This document shows, one piece after another, positions 1 through 12,128 of a DNA stretch of 64,000 bases. The translations under genes and the position numbers were made by a program. The stretch's first letter is position 1. Each line of letters opens with the position of its first letter. The notes under the pieces were generated by a model. That model was not told the origin of the DNA. It was given only the letters and a program-made list of their open reading frames with translations, and searched no databases. The stretch spans positions 90,357,518 to 90,421,517 of the forward strand of contig NC_079213.1 of NCBI RefSeq assembly GCF_029633865.1, read 5' to 3'. Source of the DNA: Lampris incognitus (Eukaryota > Chordata > Actinopteri > Lampriformes > Lampridae).

Positions 1-256
1 GGACGTAGCACGTGGGAGGATCACGCTATTCCCCCCAAGTTCCCCCTCCCCCCCGAATGGCCGCCCCGACCGACCAGAGGAAGCACTAGTGCAGCAACCA
101 GGACACATACCCACACCCAGCTTCCCAAATGCAGACATAGCAAATTGTCTCTGTAGGGACGCCCATCTAAGCCGGAGGTAACACGGGGAGTCGAACCGGC
201 GATCCTCGTGTTGACAGGCAACAGAATAGACCGCTACACCACCCGTACACCCCCAA
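1..256 (-). mobile_element. tRNA-derived SINE, family A (cut by window edge)
   Basis: The minus strand begins near 256 with a tRNA-like head: A box TGGTGTAGCGG and B box GGTTCGACTCC. The body continues to the window edge, so the 3' part is not visible. Confidence 0.85.
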
Positions 257-1752
257 GGACGAACTCAAATTTTACACAACTTGCTACTAGTACTGTGAGT
301 CATGTATCACGGTTTTTATAGAAACTTGGCTGTATCAAGACATTTCTAGCTCACTCGATGAGTTGGATGGCTTTTCTCTGGCATGTTCTGATAGCATTTC
401 TGAGTCAGGTAAGACAAGGGGAGGCGGACTATAGCTGCTTTCTGGAGCCCCATTTACACCTGGCATGATCATGCAACCTGTATCTGGATATCTTCTCTGG
501 ATAAGGAAAAATTAGTGTAAATGCAGACAGCACGCATTGAGATGAGAATGCGATTAGATCTGTCAAACCACATCGAAAGTGGTCTGGGAAATTGCCCAAG
601 ATCAAATCACAATGCACTGTGATTTGATCTTAGCCAGGTTAGCCAGGTGTAAATGCAATCAGTACAGCGTATTCGTATTTGGGAGAGAGAACACGCCAAC
701 TATACAATTTGAATATTATTTTGTACTCTCAATCAGAAAAGAGAAAAAGTACATAAGCTATGAAAGAACATCCGCCACCCGAGAATTCGGAATAAGCACC
801 ATGGATAGCACCACCTGATTGTCAGCCAGCACAAATAAATCCCTTTTTGTCGCTCTAATTCCATTCCAATAACAATATTTTATGCCACCATTTCATTTCA
901 TAATACTCAAAACATTTATTTCTAACGAAATAGCACTCTGCATTTGACAAACGTAAATACACTTAAACACATAAACTACAAATTTTAGAAACATTGCACA
1001 TCTTGTGTTGTGTGATCTCATGACATTGCACAGCAGGGCAGATAGCATAAAATTGCATTCCATTTAAAAACTATCAAGTGTTAAGGACATCATATTTTTC
1101 TATTACACTTCTGGATTCTCTCATACAACTGCAACCTAAAGAACGCTAAACTGCTTGAATACTAGTAGTGATGCAATACCTTTTCGTGTATGTATATAAT
1201 AGAATCCAAACTGTTACATGACCAGGAAGAAGTGGCTTTCTGTACACGCTAACAGTTACCATGTTACAGTATCTCTTGTCCTGCAGTTTCTCTGAATGCA
1301 AGGTCCCTCTTCCTTCACTATTTGGGACAGCATGTACTTATTTCACAATGTCAGATGTGCTGTTCCTGCGCCAGCGCTACCACAAAAAAAATGCTCTGTA
1401 CTTGGCAAATAAAGTGGCTTGAATTCCTTATAAATAACACACTGTACATCTCCAAACTCTGCTTGTTCTACGAATTGGGGTACTAATGCAGCAAGGTAGG
1501 TAGTAAGTACAGCTTAAAATGTGTGCTTGCCTCAAAGAATATGCTAAACCACTGAGATTACACATACACAAATCATACACAGTGTCCTCACTCAGTTCAA
1601 TAATTCCCCTGCATCTAAGCATCATCCTTGCTCTAAGATCCACACAGCTAATATTCCATTCTCCAGCTTTATGGAATAGGGGGATCTGATTTACTCAAGC
1701 CCCAGAGCCCTGACAGAGATAGTGGCTGCTGTGGTATTAATGGCACAGTTAC
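257..1752. other. Region left of the last recognised KIF14 exon
   Basis: AT-rich sequence with one MITE (451-655). No exon resembling the missing KIF14 C-terminus was found. The only candidate is a short minus-strand frame at about 392-332 after a good acceptor, ending in TGA, not recognisable as KIF14. Confidence 0.5.
451..655. mobile_element. Short MITE-like element with 13-bp inverted ends
   Basis: CATTTACACCTGG at 451-463 pairs exactly with CCAGGTGTAAATG at 643-655. The 205-bp element is non-coding. Confidence 0.6.
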
Positions 1753-4700
1753 CTTGCCCGTAGCCCGGGCGCCTAGCTCCGCACTGTTCACGAGCATGCC
1801 CGTCAACGCTGCCAGGTGACCAAGTGCCCGAAACGCTGCATCCAGGCACTGACCACTCTTCCTCTGTGCCTCCGTCACCATAGAAGTGATCTCGGATTCA
1901 CAGCCCTAGGTGAGGAGGATGAGGGTAAACATGTTGAATGCATGCTGATTTAAACAGAGTCCAAGTTAACAAACTGACAAACAGGATGAATTAAAATCGA
2001 TTCAATGCAGAATCAATGAGCAAGCCAACAAAATGGTAGACATTGATTGAAGGGCCAGTAAATAAATTAAAATGGTGAGGAAGGTGGATAACGCAAAGAG
2101 AAAAAGAAGTGTTTAGGTGCTGAGGCTGGTGAGGAATGTTTGATTCATTTTCCATATATTCATGTGCTATTCGGGGCTCAAGGTTGAGAATTCCCCCTGC
2201 TTGGCCATTTCCATACACATAGCTCAAACAGCTCAGAGCTAAGACCCGTCAATCAATGACATGCATTTTGATAAGCCCCTCACATGTCAAAAACAGACTA
2301 AAGTGAAAATCATTTTCCCTTTCAGGTATTGCACCACGGTTGCAATTATTTTATTTTAAGTGACAAGAAAAGCATAATATAGTGCCCATACATAACAGTG
2401 GCTGCTTTTCAATGTCATAATTCAGTTGAGTAACAAACAGCAATTAATATGGGTACCTGAACATTTCCTATTTCAAAATTTCCATACTTCTGTCCCAATG
2501 TTACTTTGCCATCTGGTTTTAATGATTTTGGTCAGTGTTCAGTCTCCAAAATGTGACCCATTTATATGACTGATCAGCCTATCTATATCACTCTGTGGTT
2601 GAGGATTAATCTTCACAACCACAAATGTCAAATTATGTAAAATAGGTTTACAGTTACACAAAATATACACAGTCACATCTGTTTCAGAATTCCTCAACAA
2701 ATGTTTATACTTTCGTAGGCATTTATGCAACTTTCCAGCCTTTTAAGACCCATTGATGCTCGAATTTACTATCTGCGCTTAGGACCCCAACTGTACTTCA
2801 TTTTTTTTTGCAGACTTATAACCAGATACATGTCAACAAGTAACTTAACAGTTGTGACCCAGCAGTGAAATACGGTATCCCTTTGTTTGTTAAATATCTC
2901 CACAACATATATCAATTATGTCCTTGAAAAGTATTTATCAGTATCTATATTTCAAAGCCAATTTGAATACTCAAGGTGTGTTGAAAAGCTAACATAACCA
3001 GAACTTCCCTTATATTTGGGTTTAAGTTCCTCAAACAGAAACTAGATCTAACTAAAACAGTAACACCATTTGTATTCCTATGTGTCTACCTGAATGAGGA
3101 GCTGGAGGAAACCACCCATCTTTTTGACTTGGTTCTTGAGTTCTTCAGCAGTGGTGTAGAGTACACCAGAGATGGGCTTGATTCTGGCCAGCCACTGCAT
3201 GGTAATAAATACAGCCCTCTCTATGGCTGAGGTAGCCTTGACCAGCTGAGTCTGGGCCTCCGTGTTACACACAAAAACTGGAAGAGAACAGTATTAACAG
3301 ACTGGTCTATATACACAGCTGTGAATAATAATAATAAAATATGTATATATTCAATAACTTTTTTCCTATTTTAAACCAGGCAGAGAACGATAAACTTCAT
3401 GGTCACTGTAATTAGTAATACAGAATCTGATGATGGGTCACCATGTATGTTGTACAAACAATCAGAATCATGAAGATATTTCAATCGGGCAATCTTGACA
3501 AGCAAAGCAAAAATCATCCCTCCAAGATATTTAATTTATAAGAACTTGAACTCTGGGATTAAAACTTACCATTCTCCTGACTGTCATCATCCAGGCTGTT
3601 GTACAGCTCTGCAGTTGTTCGAACTGCTGTGTACACCAGGTATAGATCAGAGGCTAACCTATCGGCCATGCTCTCCTCTGACCCGGTACAGCTGCGTAGC
3701 AGGGCCAGCGACTGGCCAATCAGCTCTTTGCAGATGCCTGGGACGGCGGAGTCTGAGGAGCTTGAGTGTGTGGAGGGGGGTTTGACCACACCCATCAGAC
3801 CTGGCACATAGTAACACGGACTTCATGAGGATGGCCTCCATTGAATAAGAACTTGTCCAAATACTGGATCAACTCGACTACAACTGATATGGTTCTATCT
3901 CAATGTCTCACCTTTTAGATCAAGCACAGTTAGGATTTTGATGAACATACACTACCACTTTGCAAGAATTCACTCTGGTAACAATATGCCAGTGTCCAAT
4001 ATGGGCTTATTTATAAATCTTTTGGTAAAAATGGTCTTTAGATAAAACAAAGCATTGTGAATCTGACCAGTGAGGTTGTAACATTCATACGACCTACTCA
4101 TTTCCCTGAGTTAACATGCATACATTTTATGGGCTCCAGATGTCTGTCATTTTCTGTGATTTGTTGTATTTTTTTTGTTGTTTTTTTGCTTTGCTGATGT
4201 TTCTTTCAATTCTGATCTTTTATTTTGGTGGTTTCCTTTGAGATGAGAGTCATGAGACACTTTGCTAAACTTCTTGTTGTTCTTTGTTTTACTTAAATGA
4301 CTTAAATATAATTAAGTCATTTAAGTATATTTGTAAATTGACCACAAAAATAAAAACAAAAACAAAAACAGCCCAATTCCCATTGGCCCCAATATATAAG
4401 ATGCCAGTGAAGGTTTGTTTTCTGGCACAAAATAAAGATTCACATCTGGCATATCAATGATTATGTTGAAGAGCATTGCCACTTGCACATCACACACTTT
4501 GTACATCACCTCACTAGATTAATACATTTTAAAGATATCAGGCATGTTTCCCATTAACAATCTGTCAAGAATATATTTTAAATTCTTGGATTATAAAATT
4601 TTGGTGATCAGTTTGGTGATAACAGAACTATGACATACCAGTAAGAGCAAGGCAAATGTGACTCTGAAAATAACTCAATACAACAAACAGGAGAGATGAA

Positions 4701-6072
4701 TCTGAAATAGCAGTGGGTCTACTTGAATATCAAAAGGTGTTTTCACATAAGCATGACCAAAAATACTTTTCTCACAATATATATCTTTTAAGATTAGATT
4801 TTTGGAGCAATTACCAAACTTTTAAAAACCAGGAGATTCTCTAAATCTAAACTTTCCTTGATACTCTATAAACTTAGCACAAAAAGTAAGGACATTTGTA
4901 TTTGGTAATTATTTCTTTGTTGTAAAAATGCTTCTTGGCAATAAATCTTACATCAGGCACCTGATTGTCAGCACCTGGGGTACCAGAAGCTCAAAACAAG
5001 AGTCAATAGCAACAGCAAAATAAGCTGTTTGGCATTGGCAGAGAAGATTTGGCAAATTTTTCATGGGCGCAACCCACATACTCAGTTCTGCTGCTCATCC
5101 AACAAATGCATGTTCCTTACAAATGTGGCCCCATTTAAAAGGGAAATAAACAGGCTTTTCAATGGTATAAGATTTATTGCCAAGAAGCATTGTTACAACA
5201 AAGAAATAATCTACCAAATACAAATTTCCTTACTTTTTGTGCTAAGTACAGATAGGACATACTGAGCGTGTATTAGTGCTGGGTGATATGAAAAACACTA
5301 TCATGATAATCATATGGAATTTTACTTGATAATCACGAGCTCTGCAGAAACACCATATTTAAGAATCCATCCGAGTTTCAACACATTAAACTGTTTCGTA
5401 ATGTAAGATCGAATGTCAAACAAAAACTAGTTTTCAAAGGATATTCTTTCAAATATTTCAGACCTCATCTGGTGAACAATTTTAGGATTTAGCATTCCCG
5501 TTATCAGTAATTTAGACAACAAAAAATTGTGTATCACAATATAATGATATCTAGATTTCATCCTGATACCATTTCATCTTCATGCTATTGAAAGGTGATA
5601 AGTGATAAATGATAATATTTTATTATTGCCCAGCCCTACTGTGTATTCTGTGTATTACCGACAGACTGTGAGGAGCCGTTGTGGAGGCTCTGAATGGGAT
5701 GGACTCTGATCTCATACAGACGCCCTGAGATCCTCTTGCTCTTCAGCAGGCTCCTGCTCCTGGTGAGAGGACAAACCAATACAAAGGCAAGTCAACTGTG
5801 GTTCAGTGAGTGCCTTCCAAACATGTGTTTTACATTCAGTTTGGTGGCCAATGCAACAGGTCAACTAAGAGAGTTGCCCAGCTATGGCTGCAGCAACAAC
5901 GCCCAGGCATGTTTTTTGAAAATGGAACGACTGAGTCCATGCCATATTTCATTTGGCCGGGTCCCCTACTAACTCAGGCACCACCAGCACCACCATAAAC
6001 ATGCCTGACAATAATAATAACAATGAGAAGGGAAACATTTGGAGTTCTGAGTTGCATTTGTGCTTTGGTGAT

Positions 6073-6150
<78 letters not shown>

Positions 6151-9100
6151 AAGGGGAGGAGCTGAACACTGGGAATCACAGGGACCCTGGCAGCCTTTTT
6201 TCTCTTCCAAAATCCCCCAGCCTTTATGCATATTAAATTATTAAACACAGGAAGGGAAAAAAGTGGAAGGAAAGATTCTGTGGGTTACAATGTTGGTTCA
6301 ACTGTTCAGAAGAGAGAGAAAAAGATCTGTTATATGACCAAATACATGCCAATCTGTAAATCACGCCAGTTAAAATTCAAATAGAAGTAGCTCTGTGAAA
6401 ATAACCAAGGTCTTCTAAAATGTTTAACAAAGATGATTTCCCATATTCCATCCAAAACTCTTTGGACTTTCCATATTCATTCTTTTGCCTGACGCATTGT
6501 TCACATTAAAAGGATGCCAGAAAGGAGTTCGCTTGGTCCATAAAGCATGCAACTCAAAGTTCTGGGTTGTGGCTTTGAATCAATTATACATAGACACTAT
6601 CCATTAAAGTATTTACACTGACGACAGATTGGAATGTAGCCAAGTGGTTGGACCTGCATCTCTGACTCTATACTATGAGTAGGACAACTGGAAAACGACT
6701 TTGACTTTGTGACATCCCCAATGATTTTACTGAAACTGCGCATTTCGGACTGGTCACACAGCTGACGTTAAGCAAGATGCTAATCCTACTACCTGCTCAC
6801 TCTCTCTAAATTATAATAAAATGAAAACATAAACTAAACACTAACAATGTAATGTAAATGTAGATGGAGGGATAGATGGATCGAAAAATAGCAAAGAGGG
6901 AAGAGGGAAAACCAACGGTTATAGGTATAATCCCGGTTCTCTGATTAGCATGAGAGGGGTGTCTCACTTTAGGAATGCCTCCAGTGTGACCTCATCAGAA
7001 GCTTCAATAACATTATGCCAGTCCTAATTGGCTGGCATTGGTGACGTCTGTCAGGAGGGGATGGGACTCTCCTTCTTGAGCTGACATAGCACTAGTCATC
7101 ATTCAAAACAAGCTCAATGCTTCCTCGCTTCCATAGTAAGGAGGGTGGTCTGATGAGACACTCATGATAATCACAGAACCGGGATTATAACTGCAACCTT
7201 AAGTTCTTTTTCATATCATTCGTTTCGTGTCTCACTTTGGGAAAAATACTGACTCCCAGATTGCCAGAAATGCCTGTAAAGAAGACAACTGTCCCCAGTG
7301 GCACTTCATAAAGAAGGAGCCATGCTCTGAGAAGAGGCAGTACTGAGGACCGAATGTGCCAGAGTTGGAGTCATGACATCCAACTTATGAAATCTACCGG
7401 GACACAGCATGCAGCTGCACACATCTCCTGAACAGAAAATCCCTTAAAGAGAGCCCATGAGGTTGCTAAAACCTTGTTGGAATGTGCACATAGGCCAGCA
7501 GGAGGCTGGAAAGAATATCTAGTGGGAAAGATGCTATTTGGGCACTAGCTTTCCCACGTCTAGTTTTGCCCAAGACACAAACAACTGGTCACCCTGTCTA
7601 GAACCCTGAGTTCTGTCCAAATAAATTCACAGCGCACAGACTGGACAGAGTGTGCAAACACCGGCGCTCCTCAGAGGAGAAATGTGGCCAGTTCTATAGA
7701 GCAGCACGAGCCTATAACCTCTGGGATAAACGCTGGGATAAAAGCTGGGTTAAGCTGTAAACTGATCTTAGTATTCCCCGGGTAGAACTCTGTAAAAGCA
7801 TGATGCACAGAGAGTGCATGCATTTCAACTAGACGCTTAGCCAAAGCTAAACCAAGCAAAAGTTCAAGCACAATATTTTCAACTCCACTTGTTCCAAAGG
7901 TTCAAAAGAGGTACAGGAGAGAGTGCTTAATACAGTGAGTGGGAAGATCCTATGATGGAGCTAGTGGCCTAGATCTAGGCAATTTACAGCACGCACCCTT
8001 CATGAATCGACATGCTAAAGGGTGCTCTACCGTCTTTCTGTCAAAACCAATATGGCAGGCTGAAATAGCTGCTCGGTACACCTTAATGGCTGAGAGAGCC
8101 TTACTCTTTTCAACGAGGTCCTCTAAAAATTACAGAATCACTGCCACAGGACACTGAAAAGGAATAGCTTGTGACAAACACATGCCACTTTATGGTCATA
8201 TTACGACCTAGTTAAAGAGGCTCTGGCGCACTGAATAGTGCCAATAACACTGTGAGGGAGTCCCACCATATTCAGGGTGAACCACTCATGGGCCAAGCAC
8301 AGAGAGCTAGCTTCTCTGAGTGGGGGTAGAATATTTCATCCTGTGCCTGACACAGCAGGTCCATGTGTAGTGTAATGGCCATGGTGGGCCGAACAGGAGT
8401 TGAAAAATCTCTGCTAGCCAGTGCTAACCCAGCCAATGTGAGGCTACCAGGATTATAGATAGACAGCCCTCTCTCACTCTGGCTAGAGTTGGAGAAATGA
8501 CAGCTACTGGGGGAATGCATAAAGGAGGGTCTTCAGCCACTCATGTGCCAGTGCATCCACCCCCAGCAGGGCCTTCTGATCATGTAGAGAGGAAAAACAG
8601 CAAGCACTGAGCATTCTCCCCTGTTGCATAAATGTCCACGGTTGCCTGACCAAACCATAACCAAATTTGTTTCACCACCTTGGGGTGAAGCTTCTAGTCC
8701 ACATACAGTGGGTTGCCCCTGATAATAGATCCACCCCACAAATCAAAATGCCCAGCATGAGTCACTGTCAGTGACTGCAAGCGAACACAGCTCCAAAGTA
8801 TCAGTCTGTGTCAGTGTTTGTAACCGGAGGGGACATCAACCCCCACTTGCCTGTTAATGTAAGTCATGACGATAGAATTGTCTTTCATCTCTAAAACTTG
8901 ACGATCCCTCAGCCAAGGGAGGAAATGTTTCAAAGCCAAGTGAACAACCAGCAGCTCTAGGCAATTTATGTGGTTAGAACGCATGTGAGGGTCCCATCTC
9001 CCATTCACTGTTCTCCCCTTGTGAGTGGCACCCCAGCCCACCAGAGAGGCATCTGTAGTGATCTCTTTCCTGGCAAGGATGGTTCCTATATTAACAGCCT

Positions 9101-12100
9101 GAGCCAGGAAACCTGGGCTCTTCCACTGGCAAAGTGCTAATGCGCAGTCTGTGGAAACCCTCACCCGATGGTGGCTATAATGGTGAGGATCCAGACCTAG
9201 AGAGGCTACTCAGCACTGGAAGCCTCTGATATACAGGCACTCCCAGTGGTATGGCTACTACACAGGGGGCCATCAGGCCCAATAGCCTCTGGCATTCTTT
9301 GAAGGTAACCATGTAGCCCCTGCGAAACAGTGCTAGATTTGTCTGCATAGTCTCCACTCTTTCTGGGATAAAAAGGCTTTGGCTTGGACAGAGTCCAGAG
9401 TGAGCCCAATGAAAGTAATGTGTTGAGCAGGTGTTAACATGCTCTTTTCCACATTTATCTGAAAACCCAGATTTACCTTGTGTCGTACGAGAGCGTCCAT
9501 GTGAAAAGCCATCTCCTGGCAAGTGGTGGATGCCACTAGCCAGTCATTGATGTATCTGGCCACTTGAATACCCCTCCCCCTGAGTGGGGCAACTTGCCGC
9601 CTCAGTGCATTTTACAAACACTTTTGGGCTCAGTGATAGACCGATTGACAGAACCATGTACTTGTAGGCTACCTACTAGAAAGCAAATTTCAGATATTTC
9701 CTGTGTGAGGGGTATATGTGAATATGGACAGAAGTGTCCCTCAGGTCATTTGATGTGAACCAGTTGCCTGCACACACGAACCGCGGCAGAGAAGCGAGTG
9801 TCAACATCCTGAGTTTGTATTTCCTTAGATGACAGTTTAGGGCATGGAGATCCAGAATGGCCCTCATATTGCTTTCCTCCCCACTAGTGTAGTGGCAAAA
9901 AGTAGAGCTACTTTTCTAGAGGTATTGTTACCCATTTTGAGGTATTGCTACCTGTTGGTATTACTACCTTTATTAGCAAAAAGTATTACTACTTTATTAA
10001 CAAAAGTATTGAAACTTCCATTTTGTAAAGAAGAAGGTCACTTTATTTTGTCACTGTATTCTTACAACGAATTGTTTTCTGCATTTAACCCATCCTATTG
10101 TATAGGTGCAGTGGGCAGCTGCAGCGCCTGGGGACCAACTCCAAGGTATTCTTTCCATTGCCTTGGTAATTATTATTATGATTGGTCAGGGGCATAGGCA
10201 GTATTAACCCCAGCACGTATGTCTTTTTGATGTTAAGTATTACTACTTCACCATAAGATTAGTTGTAGAAGAGTATTGCTACTGTTCGTGAACTAATGTG
10301 CAACTGTACAGCTGGGAATGAAGTGCCGGTGACAGAGTTGTGCACTCGAGTCCGTGGACAGTTAGCTGAGCATCCAAAAGCAAAGTTGTCAACAGGCTTC
10401 TGTGAGAAGCGAGAAGAGGTGTTTGGATGACGACCGACAATGTCAGCTTAATATATAGGAGGAGGGTCCCATCCCCTACTGACATAGATGTCACTAGTGC
10501 CAGCCAATTAGGGCAGGCATAATGTTATTGAAGCTTCTGATGAGGTCACGCAGGAGGCGTTCCCAGTGAGACATGAAATGAATGCTATGAAAGAGAACTG
10601 GATAATTACCTCCGGCGTGAGAAAGAGGAGGTGGAGGAGGCCAATAGATCTTGCTCCCACTCATCATCAGGGTTGTAAAACACATCGTCATCTTTAGAGG
10701 TGGGTTCCCCCTGCAGAGGGTAAATTACTGCTGACTATTCCACTCTCATTTACTCAGCTTGATGAGAAAAGCATGGCAGAGGGGTGCGGCCCTCCATATT
10801 CAGACGTACAACAAGCCATTTTGGCCTGTAAATGAGGTCAAGTGCTAGTGAGAGTAGAAACTGCACTAGGGTGTACATCAGATATTTCATATGAATGTAC
10901 ATGTTATTGCTGAATATGATTTACCCTACCCTATCATGCCATATTTTTTCATATATCATAATGCAAAATCAGACCCACTTTGTGAAAACTTTAAATGATT
11001 TTACTCAAACTGTATTTAAGATCTGTATTTTGTATGTAAGATCATAGTATAAACGAACTGAACGAACAGTGTTGCTAAAATACCAACCTGGTCCAACTCC
11101 CTCATGGCAACCATGTTGTTCTGGAACTTTTCAAGGCTCCAGAAGGTGGAGATCCCCAGTTTAGTGTTCTGAACCCGCACTTGTAGTTCTCCTCTTTGCT
11201 CTAAATTCTCATCGTCAGAGCTCTCATGTCTACAGCACAGAGTCAAGAGTTATTACAAAAGTTCAACATGATATGGGCATATTTGAAGTGCAACTGTATT
11301 CTGCGAATGAACACATTTGTTTCAAAATTTGATCAACAATTTGAAAAATGAAACTGTCAAGCAGTATATTTGAACTAGATTAATTCTGGTGGGCTTTGAA
11401 ATTGCAATACAAATAGTTTAAGAACTGCTAGTATTACCTTGTTTAGCATAATATAATCTCAGTTTCGCAAGGGTCCATGATGACTCCCTGCTGCACAACA
11501 CTGCTGTCATGCCTACATAGCTCAACATCATGGCAGTATCAATTGCATTTATTATACCTATTTGTAAAGATGTCAACAGATGCATTAAGGGGGCGGGACA
11601 TCTTTTTAGCAGGACACATTACACATTGCAAGAAAGACAGCTTTGTGTCTGTGCCATGCCTGTTAGCCATCATATATTGTAAGGTGTTCAAATGGTGGTT
11701 CCATGTGTCATCTATACTAGTATATTAACATTCTTGGATCGTCAAACATTATCAAAACTCTACATTCATTTTTCCATATTGACTTCACTTTAGAGTGTGT
11801 ATATTTTGTGATTGTACTTGGTTTTTAATGGGACTTCTGATGCTAAATATATTCTGCCTGGAGCACCTTGTCATCTTTACATCATTAACCCCTCAATGGA
11901 AATAGAGCGTTGATTAATGTCACATCCTCAATGATTTTATTTCTGCATAATGCATTTCTTTTTGTAAGTTCTCAATCAATCAAATCATAATGACAGTAAT
12001 ACTGTTGTCGTCTCTTGTCCTGCCCCCTTCCTACCTCCTGAAGACGGTGTTTTTCTTTAGCTTGGCACTGATCTTGTTGGCCTCTTCAATCATCAGTGAC

Positions 12101-12128
12101 AGCTTCATGGCATCCCAGTGTGGTGGAA
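1753..12128 (-). CDS. kif14: KIF14 C-terminal region exons (exons 19-25)
   Basis: Exons 12128-12035, 11229-11088, 10710-10610, 5759-5659, 3800-3570, 3277-3090 and 1905-1753. Recognisable KIF14 segments include [12 protein letters not shown] in 11229-11088, NPDDEWE followed by SSFSRRR in 10710-10610, [13 protein letters not shown] in 3800-3570 and [12 protein letters not shown] in 3277-3090. In human KIF14 the C-terminal region binds citron kinase. The intron 5760-10609 holds a DIRS-like element. Divergence from human rises towards the C-terminus, as expected for a tail region. Confidence 0.9.

Larger units (their letters stand above)
6917..10600 (-). mobile_element. Degenerate DIRS-like tyrosine-recombinase retroelement
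   Basis: Minus-strand translation shows reverse transcriptase pieces (9867-9676 with [19 protein letters not shown]; 9563-9333 with YINDWL in place of the DIRS YIDDWL, and [10 protein letters not shown]) and an RNase H piece (9164-8811: [29 protein letters not shown]). Downstream, 8739-8270 resembles the DIRS RNase H tail and linker, and about 8230-7250 resembles a tyrosine recombinase in broken frames. The ends form inverted repeats: about 6935-7135 matches the reverse complement of about 10400-10570. A segment at 7150-7245 is complementary to both outer ends, as in the DIRS internal complementary region. The gag part is missing: little RT-upstream sequence remains, and it is interrupted by another insertion at about 9890-10260. 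Full DIRS elements are about 6 kb, so this one is deleted and dead. It lies in a KIF14 intron in the gene's orientation. Confidence 0.85.

Noticed and set aside
7671-8520. Isolated minus-strand frames of 66-82 codons
   Set aside because: Treated as broken parts of the DIRS-like element rather than as separate genes.
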